A DNA stretch of 64,000 nucleotides, from NCBI RefSeq assembly GCF_000744785.1, contig NZ_JQMO01000003.1, forward strand, positions 3,534,001 to 3,598,000, written 5' to 3'. Source of the stretch: Kitasatospora azatica KCTC 9699 (GTDB lineage Bacteria > Actinomycetota > Actinomycetes > Streptomycetales > Streptomycetaceae). A program made the position numbers and the translations under genes. Positions 38,757 through 48,546 of the stretch are shown in pieces. The notes below the pieces were generated by a model. The model saw only the letters and a list, made by a program, of their open reading frames with translations, was not told where the DNA came from and ran no database searches. Each line of letters begins with the position of its first letter. Within the stretch, counting starts at the first letter, position 1.

Positions 38757-39752
38757 ATGATCGAGGCACGGCATCTGAGGGTTCTGCGCGCCGTCGCGCG
38801 CACGGGGTCGTACTCCGCGGCGGCCCGGGAGCTCGGATGCACCCAACCGGCGGTCAGCCAGCAGATGAAGGCGCTGGAAAAGGCGATCGAGCTGCCGCTG
38901 GTGGTCCGTTCGGGGCGTGACATGCAGCTGAGCGAGGCCGGCGAGGTGCTGCTCAAGCACGCCTCGGGCATCCTCGCGGGACTGAGCGCCGCCGAGCAGG
39001 AGGTGGCCGCGATCGCCGGCCTGCGGGCCGGACGGGTCCGGCTGGTCTCGTTCCCGACCGCGAGTTCCACTCTTGTGCCGCCCGCCGTCGCCCGGCTGCG
39101 GGGCGCCCATCCGGGGGTCCGCGTGTCGCTGGTGGAGGCTGAGCCGCCGGAGTCGCTGGCGATGCTGCGCGGCGGCGAGTGCGAGATCGCGCTGGCCTTC
39201 CGCTACCCGGACGGCAATGCCGCACCGGCCCCCGCCCACGGTTCCTCACGGGCCGACCGGGCCCGGGCGGTGCTCGCCGCGGCCGAGGCGGCGGCCGCCG
39301 CCGACTGGTCCGATCTGGTGGTGCGTCCGCTCCTTGACGACCCGTTGGTCGGCCTGTTGCCGCCCGGGCACCCGTTGGCCGACCGGGACGAGCAGCACCC
39401 GGTGGCGCTCGCCGAGCTGGCCGGGGAGCAGTGGATCGCGGGCTGCCCGCAGTGCCGCGGGCACCTGGTGGAGCTGTGCGCGGGCGCCGGCTTCGAGCCG
39501 CGGATCGACTTCGCCACCGACGACTACCCGGCGGTGGTCGGCCTGGTGGCGGCCGGGCTCGGGGTGGCGGTGCTGCCGGGCCTGGCGCTGGGCGCGGTGC
39601 GCCGCGACGCGGTGGCGGCCGTCCCGGTGCACGCCGGCAACGGCGGCCCGGCGCGGCGCGAGGTGGTCGCGCTCACCCTGCCGGACCTGGCCGAGGTGCC
39701 GGCCGTCGCGCTGATGCTGGACCGGCTCGCCGAGGCGGCGGCCGGCCGCTGA
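38757..39752 (+). CDS. LysR family transcriptional regulator
   Basis: A 331-residue protein with an N-terminal winged helix (ARHLRVLRAVARTGSYSAAA, ELGCTQPAVSQQMKALE) and a periplasmic-binding-like effector domain (about 90-300). Between residues 160 and 185 is an Ala-rich insertion (RARAVLAAAEAAAAADW). TACCCT lies 6 nt before the ATG, predicting a leaderless mRNA. There is no divergent partner gene, so the target and ligand are unknown. Confidence 0.88.
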   Translation: MIEARHLRVLRAVARTGSYSAAARELGCTQPAVSQQMKALEKAIELPLVVRSGRDMQLSEAGEVLLKHASGILAGLSAAEQEVAAIAGLRAGRVRLVSFPTASSTLVPPAVARLRGAHPGVRVSLVEAEPPESLAMLRGGECEIALAFRYPDGNAAPAPAHGSSRADRARAVLAAAEAAAAADWSDLVVRPLLDDPLVGLLPPGHPLADRDEQHPVALAELAGEQWIAGCPQCRGHLVELCAGAGFEPRIDFATDDYPAVVGLVAAGLGVAVLPGLALGAVRRDAVAAVPVHAGNGGPARREVVALTLPDLAEVPAVALMLDRLAEAAAGR

Positions 39753-39783
39753 CACCCCGCCGACCGTGGGCCGGGCGGGGGTG
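39753..39783. terminator. Bidirectional terminator between the LysR gene and whiD
   Basis: CACCCCGCC (39753-39761) pairs with GGCGGGGGTG (39774-39783) with a single G bulge. The genes converge here with 47 nt between stops. Confidence 0.65.
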
Positions 39784-39799
39784 CAGGAACGTTTCAGCG

Positions 39800-40114
39800 C
39801 TACTGACGCACGGTCAGTGGCACTTCGACCAGCCGGTTGCGGGCGCGCCCCTGCAGTTCCTCGCGTTCGTCCTCGGTGAGGCCGCCCCAGACGCCGTACG
39901 GCTCGCGGACCGCCAGCGCGTGGGCCGCGCACTCGGTCCGTACCGGGCATCGCATGCAGACCTCCTTGGCGCTCTGCTCGCGGGAGCTGCGTGCGGCGCC
40001 GCGTTCGCCCTCGGGATGGAAGAAGAGCGAACTGTCCACGCCGCGGCAGGCGGCGGAGAGCTGCCAGTCCCACAGATCCGCGTTGGGACCGGGGAGTCGG
40101 GAGAAATCGGCCAT
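39800..40114 (-). CDS. whiD: WhiB-like developmental protein WhiD
   Basis: WhiD is an iron-sulphur WhiB-like (Wbl) protein needed for late sporulation in S. coelicolor. The 104-residue product starts MADFSRLPGPNADLWDWQ and has the four cluster Cys at 23, 53, 56 and 62 with C-x2-C-x5-C spacing, then the YGVWGG turn at 73-78 and the basic GRARNRL segment. AAGGGAA precedes the ATG. It is divergent from bldM, as in S. coelicolor. Wbl proteins typically act by binding the principal sigma factor region 4. Confidence 0.95.
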   Translation of the reverse strand: MADFSRLPGPNADLWDWQLSAACRGVDSSLFFHPEGERGAARSSREQSAKEVCMRCPVRTECAAHALAVREPYGVWGGLTEDEREELQGRARNRLVEVPLTVRQ

Positions 40115-40568
40115 GGCTCATTCCCTTCGATGAGGTCCGTACGGCGAGGCTTCGAGGCGCCGGGAAGGACACCTGGAAATATGACTTACGGCGACCTACG
40201 GGACAAGTCACCCACAGACTCACACAACAGTCAATGATCGTACAAAAGCTATAAAAACGGACGAAGTGGGCAAGAAGGAAGCCAGCCGGACCGTGGCAAT
40301 CGGGTGGCCCGGTGTGTCGTCCGACCACGGCGCACCGGCGCCCCGGCCGTACTCCGGCGCGCGTGCGGTGCGCCCATCGCGCGGGTTGAGCACAAAAGAG
40401 CGGTGTTCGCCCCGCGATGCGGCTGATCTGTAATGGGTCGGCCACGTACAGTGGTGGAGATGGCCCTGAAGGCCGTAACTCATTCGAGTGACGGTCGTTG
40501 GAAGTGCGGAGAGAGTTCGTACCAGCCAGGAGGCTCAACGTGACGCGGATCAGCTGCGGAGGACGGTC
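40115..40568. promoter_or_regulatory. whiD-bldM divergent regulatory region
   Basis: A 454-nt spacer without a gene. It is less GC-rich than its surroundings near 40225-40262 (a TATAAAAAC stretch). Besides the sigma-BldN promoter for bldM, a possible whiD promoter on the minus strand is TTGTCC, 17 bp, CATATT (about 40206 to 40178). Both genes are expected to have developmental regulation; I could not identify sigma-WhiG sites with confidence. Confidence 0.6.
40474..40501 (+). promoter_or_regulatory. Sigma-BldN-type promoter of bldM
   Basis: CGTAAC (40474-40479), a 16-bp spacer and CGTTGG (40496-40501) match the sigma-BldN consensus CGTAAC-N16-CGTTGA at 11 of 12 positions. It lies 67 nt upstream of the bldM ATG, like the known bldM P1 promoter. 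Confidence 0.88.
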
Positions 40569-41180
40569 ATGACTTCCGTTCTCGTTTGCGACGATTCACC
40601 GCTTGCCCGGGAGGCGCTGCGCCGTGCCGTGGCGACCGTGCCGGGCGTCGACCGGGTGACCACGGCGACGAACGGTGAGGAGGTCCTCCGCCGCTGGGTG
40701 GCCGACCGCTCCGACCTCGTCCTGATGGATGTCCGGATGCCCGGGCTCGGCGGCGTCGAGACGGTTCGGCGGCTGCTGTCCGCCGATCCGGGCGCCCGGA
40801 TCATCATGCTCACCGTCGCCGAGGACCTCGACGGTGTCGCCCTCGCGGTGGCCGCCGGCGCCCGCGGCTACCTGCACAAGGACGCCTCGCGGGCCGAACT
40901 GCGGGCCACCGTGACCCAGGCGCTGGCCGACCCGACCTGGCGACTGGCGCCGCGCCGGCTGCGCAGTCCGGACATGGGCGCCGCGCCGACCCTGACGGCC
41001 CGTGAGATCCAGGTGCTGGAGGGGATGAGCCACGGTCGGAGCAATGCGGAGATCGGCCGCGAGCTCTTCCTCTCCGAGGACACCGTGAAGACCCACGCGC
41101 GCCGGTTGTTCAAGAAGCTCGGCGCCTCCGACCGGGCCCACGCGGTGGCCCTCGGCTTCCGCTGGGGCCTGGTCCGCTGA
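40569..41180 (+). CDS. bldM: Developmental response regulator BldM
   Basis: BldM is a NarL/FixJ-type regulator needed for aerial mycelium and, together with WhiI, for sporulation genes. ATG 40569 follows GGAGGA and gives 203 residues. The receiver (about 1-120) has CDDSPL, DLVLMDVRMPGLGG and GYLHKDAS; in S. coelicolor the receiver Asp is not needed for function. The LuxR-type helix-turn-helix is LTAREIQVLEGMSHGRSNAE through TVKTHARRLFKKLGASDR. Its stop lies in a 16-bp duplication. Confidence 0.95.
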   Translation: MTSVLVCDDSPLAREALRRAVATVPGVDRVTTATNGEEVLRRWVADRSDLVLMDVRMPGLGGVETVRRLLSADPGARIIMLTVAEDLDGVALAVAAGARGYLHKDASRAELRATVTQALADPTWRLAPRRLRSPDMGAAPTLTAREIQVLEGMSHGRSNAEIGRELFLSEDTVKTHARRLFKKLGASDRAHAVALGFRWGLVR

Positions 41181-41205
41181 GTGCTCGGCCCGCTGAGTGC
41201 TCGGC
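41174..41205 (+). repeat. 16-bp perfect tandem duplication across the bldM stop codon
   Basis: CCGCTGAGTGCTCGGC occurs at 41174-41189 and again at 41190-41205. The bldM stop TGA (41178-41180) is inside the first copy. Confidence 0.95.
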
Positions 41206-41436
41206 CCGCGCCCCCGACCCCGCCGGACGGGGAAAGGGGCGCGCCGGCCCCGCTTCGGGCAAACAGTCTCGGGCGCGGCATAGGCCCTTCGGTGCCGGAG
41301 GCTGCACCATGGAGGGGTGGAGCGCGATGGCGGCGGCAGCGGGAGCGGGGGTGGGTCGGTGGCGACGGATAACGTTCCGGTGCACAACTCCGGACGCGGT
41401 GCGACGTTTCCTGTCGCGACCAGGCACCATGGACCG

Positions 41437-42123
41437 ATGCGTGACGACGAGGCCGGCGACAGCGGCGTGAGCCAACCGCCCGTTAGTGAGCCCCCGCCGT
41501 CCGAGGAGCGAGCCCCGAGTACGGGCCGCGGCCGCCGGGCGGCGGCGAGTGGTACCTCCCCGCTGGTCGCCGAGCTGGTGAGCGGCGCGGTTCGCGGCGA
41601 GGGCCCGGCCACTGACGCACTGTTGGCCTACGTCCATCCGCTGGTGCTGCGCTACTGCCGCGGCCGGCTGGTCCGGCTGCCCGGCGGCGCCCGGCACCAT
41701 GTGGACGACGTGGCCCAGGAGGTCTGCGTCGCGGTGCTCTGCGCGCTGCCCCGCTACCGGGACGAGGGGCGCCCGTTCGAGGCCTTCGTCTACTCGATCG
41801 CCGCGCACAAGATCGCCGACCTGCAGCGGGCCGCGATGCGCGGCCCCGGCTCCACCGTGATCCCGCCGGACGACCTGCCCGAGGTGCCGGACGAAGCGCT
41901 CGGCCCGGAGGAGCGGGCGCTGCTGAGCAGCGACGCCGCGTGGATGCGCGAGCTGCTGTCCAACCTGCCGGCCCGTCAGCGCGAGCTGGTGCTGCTGCGG
42001 ATCGCGGCCGGTCTGTCGGCCGAGGAGACCGGCGAGATGCTCGGCATGTCACCGGGCGCCGTCCGGGTGGCCCAGCACCGGGCGCTCAGCCGACTGCGGG
42101 CGCTCGCGGAGGAGTCCGCCTAG
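41437..42123 (+). CDS. shbA: ECF-type RNA polymerase sigma factor (SigD/ShbA type)
   Basis: The frame is open from 41317; the likely start is ATG 41437 ([15 protein letters not shown], 228 residues), though earlier starts cannot be excluded. Region 2 has [37 protein letters not shown] and [11 protein letters not shown]; region 4 has [21 protein letters not shown] and [19 protein letters not shown]. The position between bldM and guaB matches streptomycete ShbA, which transcribes the principal sigma gene hrdB, and mycobacterial SigD. No anti-sigma gene is adjacent. The symbol rests on position and domain pattern. Confidence 0.8.
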   Translation: MRDDEAGDSGVSQPPVSEPPPSEERAPSTGRGRRAAASGTSPLVAELVSGAVRGEGPATDALLAYVHPLVLRYCRGRLVRLPGGARHHVDDVAQEVCVAVLCALPRYRDEGRPFEAFVYSIAAHKIADLQRAAMRGPGSTVIPPDDLPEVPDEALGPEERALLSSDAAWMRELLSNLPARQRELVLLRIAAGLSAEETGEMLGMSPGAVRVAQHRALSRLRALAEESA

Positions 42124-42150
42124 CCCCTGCGCGGGAGCCCCGCAGGGGCT
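42122..42150 (+). terminator. Terminator after the ECF sigma gene
   Basis: AGCCCCTGCG (42122-42131) pairs with CGCAGGGGCT (42141-42150) around a 9-nt loop, beginning inside the stop codon and followed by CTTATG. Confidence 0.75.
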
Positions 42151-42208
42151 CTTATGTGGGGTCGCTCACCCTGTCAAGGCGGCGCGACGTCGGAACTCCC
42201 GAAGCCAG

Positions 42209-42214
42209 TACGAT
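42209..42214 (+). promoter_or_regulatory. Possible -10 element for guaB
   Basis: TACGAT fits TANNNT and lies 166 nt before the guaB ATG in a 230-nt spacer without a gene. No good -35 is found at 16-18 bp. Confidence 0.3.
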
Positions 42215-42371
42215 GGGGTATCGGCGCCTGGACAGGTCGCCAAAGATGTACCGGGGCGAGCCGCGTTACCTCGTACGTTCGTCCAAAGACCTGGCCTGTG
42301 CTGCCGGTGAGCGCGCCCCTCGACCCTCACGTGGGCGCGATGGATCGACACGGCCGGCCACGGGAAGGTAG

Positions 42372-43883
<1,512 letters not shown>

Positions 43884-43887
43884 GCTG

Positions 43888-43928
43888 ACGCGAAGGCCCG
43901 CCACCCACCCGGTGGCGGGCCTTCGCGT
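43888..43928 (+). terminator. Terminator after guaB
   Basis: A perfect 18-bp stem (43888-43905 with 43911-43928) with a 5-nt loop lies directly after the guaB stop. It isolates guaB from the paralogue that follows. Confidence 0.85.
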
Positions 43929-43981
43929 GTCCGTCCGGGATACTGGGGGGCGAAGTTGAGCAGCAAGCAGAGAGGCTCGAA

Positions 43982-45097
43982 GTGACTGAGATCGAGATCG
44001 GGCGAGGCAAGCGCGGCCGCCGGGCGTACTCCTTCGACGACATCGCCGTCGTCCCCAGCCGCCGTACCCGGGACCCGAAGGAGGTCTCGATCGCCTGGCA
44101 GATCGACGCCTACCGCTTCGAGCTGCCGTTCCTGGCGGCCCCGATGGACAGCGTGGTCTCGCCCGCGCAGGCCATCGCGATCGGCAAGCTGGGCGGCCTC
44201 GGGGTGCTCAACCTCGAGGGCCTGTGGACCCGGTACGAGGACCCGCAGCCGCTGCTCGACGAGATCGCCGCGATCAGCGACGAGGCTGCCGCCACCCGCC
44301 GGCTGCAGGAGATCTACGCCGCGCCGATCCAGGCCGAGCTGATCAAGCAGCGGATCAAGGAGGTGCGCGAGTCCGGTGTGGTGACCGCCGCCGCGCTCTC
44401 CCCGCAGCGCACCGCCGAGTTCTCCAAGGCGGTCGTGGACGCCGGCGTCGACGTCTTCGTGATCCGCGGCACCACGGTCTCCGCCGAGCACGTCTCCGGC
44501 GCCGCCGAGCCGCTCAACCTGAAGCAGTTCATCTACGAGCTCGACGTCCCGGTGATCGTCGGCGGCTGCGCCACCTACACCGCCGCGCTGCACCTGATGC
44601 GCACCGGTGCGGCCGGCGTGCTGGTCGGCTTCGGCGGCGGCGCCGCCCACACCACCCGCAACGTGCTGGGCATCCAGGTCCCGATGGCCACCGCCGTCGC
44701 GGACGTGGCCGCCGCCCGCCGCGACTACATGGACGAGTCCGGCGGCCGCTACGTGCACGTGATCGCGGACGGCGGGGTCGGCTACAGCGGCGACATCGCC
44801 AAGGCGGTGGCCTGCGGCGCGGACGCGGTGATGATCGGTGCCGCGCTGGCCCGGGCCACCGACGCGCCCGGCAAGGGCTTCCACTGGGGCATGGAGGCGG
44901 TGCACGAGGAGCTGCCGCGCGGCAAGCGGGTCGACCTCGGGACCGTCGGCAGCACCGCCGAGATCCTGGCCGGTCCCTCGCACACCCCCGACGGCACGAT
45001 GAACCTGTTCGGCGCGCTGCGCCGGGCGATGGCCACCACCGGATACTCCGAGCTCAAGGAGTTCCAGCGGGTCGAGGTGACGGTCAGCCACCGCTGA
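43982..45097 (+). CDS. guaB3: GuaB3-type IMP dehydrogenase family protein without catalytic Cys
   Basis: A 371-residue barrel protein starting at GTG 43982. It is related to guaB but has no CBS domains. IMP-binding segments such as APMDSVVSPAQA, RGTTVSAEH and ADGGVGYSGDIAKA are recognisable. The catalytic loop reads GFGGGAAHTTR, with His223 where IMPDH has Cys. The family is conserved behind guaB in actinobacteria (mycobacterial GuaB3); mycobacterial GuaB3 has not been shown to be an IMPDH as far as I recall. Activity is uncertain. Confidence 0.88.
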   Translation: MTEIEIGRGKRGRRAYSFDDIAVVPSRRTRDPKEVSIAWQIDAYRFELPFLAAPMDSVVSPAQAIAIGKLGGLGVLNLEGLWTRYEDPQPLLDEIAAISDEAAATRRLQEIYAAPIQAELIKQRIKEVRESGVVTAAALSPQRTAEFSKAVVDAGVDVFVIRGTTVSAEHVSGAAEPLNLKQFIYELDVPVIVGGCATYTAALHLMRTGAAGVLVGFGGGAAHTTRNVLGIQVPMATAVADVAAARRDYMDESGGRYVHVIADGGVGYSGDIAKAVACGADAVMIGAALARATDAPGKGFHWGMEAVHEELPRGKRVDLGTVGSTAEILAGPSHTPDGTMNLFGALRRAMATTGYSELKEFQRVEVTVSHR

Positions 45098-45108
45098 CCT
45101 GGGGCACT

Positions 45109-45145
45109 GTCGAGGCGGCCGTCCGATCCGGGCGGCCGCCTCGAC
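45109..45145 (+). terminator. Terminator after guaB3
   Basis: GTCGAGGCGGCC (45109-45120) pairs with GGCCGCCTCGAC (45134-45145). It is followed by GCTATTTCC. The next 145 nt to the kinase start hold no gene. Confidence 0.8.
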
Positions 45146-45290
45146 GCTATTTCCGGGGTCGAGTGAACAGCGGGTCGGGGGACAGGGGATGATGGAGGCT
45201 TGACCGGTGGCGGTCCCGGCGCGGCCTTGCCCGCCGCGACCAGACGGTCCGTCACCTGACCCGGCAGCAGCACATGGGGGAACGCCCGTA

Positions 45291-47246
45291 ATGACCCAGC
45301 CGCAGGGCACCTCCGGACGCGTCCTGGCCGACCGCTACCGGCTCGACTCGATTCTCGGCAGCGGCGGTATGGGCACCGTCTGGCGGGCCGAGGACGAGAT
45401 GCTCGGCCGGATCGTCGCGGTCAAGGAACTGCGGATGCACGGCGGTGTGGACGAGGACGAGAAGCACCGGCTGATCGTCCGCACGCTGCGCGAGGCCAAG
45501 GCCACCGCCCGGATCCGGCACACCGCCGCCGTCACCGTCTTCGACGTGGTCGAGGAGGACGACCGGCCGTGGATCGTGATGGAGCTGGTGGACGGGCGCT
45601 CGCTGGCCGAGGTGGTCAAGGAGGACGGTCCGGTGACCCCGGTGCGGGCCGCCGAGATCGGCCTGGAGCTGCTCGGGGTGCTCGGCGCCGCGCACAGCCA
45701 GGGGATCCTGCACCGTGACGTCAAGCCGTCCAACGTGCTGATCGGCGAGGACGGCCGGGTGGTGCTGACCGACTTCGGCATCGCCAGCGTGGAGGGCGAC
45801 ACCTCGGTCACCTCCACCGGAATGCTGGTCGGCGCGCCCTCGTACATATCTCCGGAGCGGGCGCGCGGGCACAAGCCCGGGCCGCCGGCCGACCTGTGGT
45901 CGCTGGGCGGCACGCTGTACGCCGCGCTGGAGGGCAAGCCGCCGTACGACCGTGGCTCGGCGCTGGCCACGCTGACCGCCGTGATGACCGAGGAGCTGCC
46001 GGACCCGGCCAACGCCGGGCCGCTGCTGCCGGTGATCCAGGGGCTGCTGGAGAAGGACCCGGAGAAGCGGCTGGATGCCTCGGCGACCCGGTCGATGCTC
46101 CGGCGGGTGGTGGCGGAGTCCACCGCCCGGGCCGAGTCGACGACGCAGGCGAAGGTGCCGGTGACGGACGAGCCCGCCACGGCCGTCGCGCCGGCCGCCG
46201 GGCCGGTCGCCGGGCCGGTCGCCGCGAAGGCCGAGCGAAAGGGACTCGGGAAGGGCGGGGCCAGGCCGAGCGTGCCGGGCCTGAGCACGGTCCGGGTCGG
46301 CAGCGGCCGCACCCGGCCGGCTACCGCCGCCACCCCCGCCTCGGCCGCGTCCGCGTCCGCGTCCGCGTCGCCCGCCCCCGCCGCCGGGGCGGCGGCCGCC
46401 GAGCAGACCGCGTGGAGCAGCAGCCCGACCCTGGGCGCCGCCGCCCGCTGGCCGCGCCGACGGCTGCTGCTGGTCGCCCTGCTGCTGGCGCTGGTGCTGG
46501 TGGGCGGTGGCGTCTGGCTGGCCGTGGAGGACAGCGGCAAGGGCACACCGAACGGGGCGGCCTCGACGGCGTCCTCGGCCGGCACCGCGGGCGGGGTGGC
46601 CGGGGCTCCGGTGAGCGCGGCGCCCAGCTCGGCGGCCCCCTCCAGCGCCCCGACCGGCAGCGCGGCGCCCAGCACCGCGGCGCCCACCACGACGGCGCCG
46701 ACCAGCCCGGCGGCAGCGCCGCCGCCGGCCGGCTCGCCCGCCGCCGCGCCGAGTTCGCCCGCCGCGAGTGCGAGCGCGGCCGGGCCCCAGGTCCCGGCCG
46801 GCTACCAGCTCTACACCGACCCCTCCGGTTTCAAGATCGTGCTCCCGCAGTGGCTGACCGACCAGGGCGTCGGCTACCGGGCCACGACGCGGAAGTTCGG
46901 CGGCCACGGCCTCTCGCTGCTGGTGGACTGGCAGTCGCCGGCCAACAGCAGCGCGCTGGCCGACTGGCAGGCCTCGGATGCCTCCGGCGCGACGACGTTC
47001 AGCGGCTACCAGCGGATCCAGGTGGCCCCGGTGACCTATGGTCAGTGGACCAACGCGGCCGACTGGGAGTGGACGTTCAGCGGCTCCTCCGGCACCCGGA
47101 TGCACTCGCTCAACCGTGGCTTCGTGGTCGACAACGGCAAGTACGGCTACGCGCTGCTGTGGACCTCGAGCGACGCCGACTGGTCTTCGCAGGACTTCAC
47201 CGGGGCCCGGAAGAACGGCTTCGACAGCTTCCAGCCCGCGCCGTAG
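45291..47246 (+). CDS. Membrane Ser/Thr protein kinase with extracytoplasmic domain
   Basis: ATG 45291 (MTQPQGTSGRVLADRY) follows GGGGG and gives 651 residues. The PknB-like catalytic domain covers about 16-270: GSGGMGTVW, Lys45, HRDVKPSN with Asp143, DFG at 161 and GAPSYISPERARG. A Pro/Ala/Ser-rich juxtamembrane part leads to one membrane segment (about 392-412). Outside are a long Pro/Ala/Ser linker and a C-terminal domain of about 150 residues (YTDPSGFKIVLPQWLTD, FDSFQPAP end) without PASTA repeats. It is likely a receptor for an unknown signal. Confidence 0.9.
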   Translation: MTQPQGTSGRVLADRYRLDSILGSGGMGTVWRAEDEMLGRIVAVKELRMHGGVDEDEKHRLIVRTLREAKATARIRHTAAVTVFDVVEEDDRPWIVMELVDGRSLAEVVKEDGPVTPVRAAEIGLELLGVLGAAHSQGILHRDVKPSNVLIGEDGRVVLTDFGIASVEGDTSVTSTGMLVGAPSYISPERARGHKPGPPADLWSLGGTLYAALEGKPPYDRGSALATLTAVMTEELPDPANAGPLLPVIQGLLEKDPEKRLDASATRSMLRRVVAESTARAESTTQAKVPVTDEPATAVAPAAGPVAGPVAAKAERKGLGKGGARPSVPGLSTVRVGSGRTRPATAATPASAASASASASPAPAAGAAAAEQTAWSSSPTLGAAARWPRRRLLLVALLLALVLVGGGVWLAVEDSGKGTPNGAASTASSAGTAGGVAGAPVSAAPSSAAPSSAPTGSAAPSTAAPTTTAPTSPAAAPPPAGSPAAAPSSPAASASAAGPQVPAGYQLYTDPSGFKIVLPQWLTDQGVGYRATTRKFGGHGLSLLVDWQSPANSSALADWQASDASGATTFSGYQRIQVAPVTYGQWTNAADWEWTFSGSSGTRMHSLNRGFVVDNGKYGYALLWTSSDADWSSQDFTGARKNGFDSFQPAP

Positions 47247-47276
47247 CGGCGGCGGGCGAGAAGGAGGGGAACGGCC

Positions 47277-48410
47277 ATGCGAGCTGGCCCTGGCCAGACC
47301 GTGGCCGGCAGGTACCAGGTGGTCGACCGGGTGGCGCCGGCCGACCCCAGCAGGCTGCGCCGGCTCGCCGTCGACGGCCGGACCGGCACCCGGGTGCTGC
47401 TGGAGGCGGTGGAGCTGCCCGAGCTGCTGGTCCCCGAGCTCAATGGCAGCGCCGACTTCGAGGGCAGCCGCTGGCTGGACCCGGCGGGCCTGATCGCCGA
47501 GGTGCAGGCGGTCCTCGCGGACAGCCTCGACCATCCGCGGCTGCGGCAGTCCTACGCGGTGGTCGCGGACGAGGGCCTGCTCTGGGTCGCGGTCGAGCAG
47601 CCGGTCGCCGTCGGGCTGCCCGAGCTGCTCGCCGACGGGCCGCTGGAGCCGTACCGGGTGGCCGAGTTGGCCGCCGACCTGGTCGGCGCGCTGGGTGCGG
47701 TGCACCGGGCCGGGCGGGCGCACGGCAACCTGGTGGTCGAGCAGGTGCTGGTCTGCGAGGACGGCGCGGCGCTGCTCGGCGGGCTGGCGATCGGCGCGGC
47801 CGAGGAGGCGCTGGCCAAGGAGCTGGGCGGCGCGGACGGCCGGCGCTGGGGGCAGGCGCGGGCCGGGCTGGTCGGGGCCACGGCCGAGCGCTGGGCGCCG
47901 GAGCAGCTGAACGGGCAGGTCGCGGCTGGTCCGGCCGCCGACTTCTGGGCGCTCGGGGTGCTGCTGTACCGGGTGCTGACGGGGCGTGGGCCCTTCCCCG
48001 AGCAGACCCCGACCGCGCTCTTCGCCGCGATCCGGTCCGGCGAACGGGCCGACAGCGGGGCCTGCGGGCCGCTGCGTCCGCTGGTGGACCGGCTGCTGGC
48101 CGCCGAGCCGGCCGACCGCCCGTCCGTCGAGGAGGCCCGGGGCTGGCTGTCCGAGTTGCTGGCCGCCGCGCCGGAGCCGTACCGGGTCGAGCCGGAGCCC
48201 GAGGTGCTGCCCGTGCTGCGCCCGCCCGGCGTGCTGGTGCGCCGCCCGCGCCGGCGGGCTCGCGGAGCCGACTCGCCGGTGGTCACGGACCACCGCCGGC
48301 ACGCCCGGTCGGCCGGTCGGTCCTCGCCGCTGCTGCCGGTGTTGCTGGTCGGCGGGGTGCTGGCCGCGATGGTACTGGCGCTGACCGCCGTGGTGCTGTT
48401 GGCGGGCTGA
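47277..48410 (+). CDS. Membrane protein kinase-like protein (pseudokinase)
   Basis: A 377-residue protein between two active-looking kinases. The kinase fold is suggested by WAPEQLNGQVAAGPAADFWALGVLLYRVLTG and the C-lobe that follows. The essential elements are missing: no Gly-rich loop or Lys; HRD is replaced by HGN at 149-151 and DFG by GGLAIG around 168-173. One membrane segment lies near the C terminus (about 350-375) with only a few residues beyond. It starts 30 nt after the upstream kinase, so it is co-transcribed and may regulate it or act as a scaffold. Confidence 0.85.
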   Translation: MRAGPGQTVAGRYQVVDRVAPADPSRLRRLAVDGRTGTRVLLEAVELPELLVPELNGSADFEGSRWLDPAGLIAEVQAVLADSLDHPRLRQSYAVVADEGLLWVAVEQPVAVGLPELLADGPLEPYRVAELAADLVGALGAVHRAGRAHGNLVVEQVLVCEDGAALLGGLAIGAAEEALAKELGGADGRRWGQARAGLVGATAERWAPEQLNGQVAAGPAADFWALGVLLYRVLTGRGPFPEQTPTALFAAIRSGERADSGACGPLRPLVDRLLAAEPADRPSVEEARGWLSELLAAAPEPYRVEPEPEVLPVLRPPGVLVRRPRRRARGADSPVVTDHRRHARSAGRSSPLLPVLLVGGVLAAMVLALTAVVLLAG

Positions 48411-48475
48411 GCCGCCCGCACGTCACAGCCCGGTCACGTGGCCGGGGCGTGCTCGGTGACGGGAGGTCGGACGCC

Positions 48476-48481
48476 TAGGCT
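48476..48481 (+). promoter_or_regulatory. Possible -10 element for the second kinase gene
   Basis: TAGGCT lies 66 nt before the chosen kinase ATG in the context CGCCTAGGCTG, which recurs before the aldehyde dehydrogenase. No clear -35 was found. Confidence 0.35.
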
Positions 48482-48546
48482 GGGGCCGGAACATTGTCCG
48501 AACGGTGATCAGTTGCATGGTGCACCGAAGAGGGGGAGCGGTCGCC

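Noticed and set aside
41317-41436. A longer ECF sigma factor starting at 41317
   Set aside because: The added residues are Gly/Ser-rich with no family similarity; ATG 41437 is more plausible, although I cannot exclude the longer form.
45252-48302. A 1016-codon minus-strand frame opposite the kinase and pseudokinase genes
   Set aside because: The plus strand has clear kinase motifs; the antisense product has no recognisable domain and is rich in Gly, Arg and Pro.
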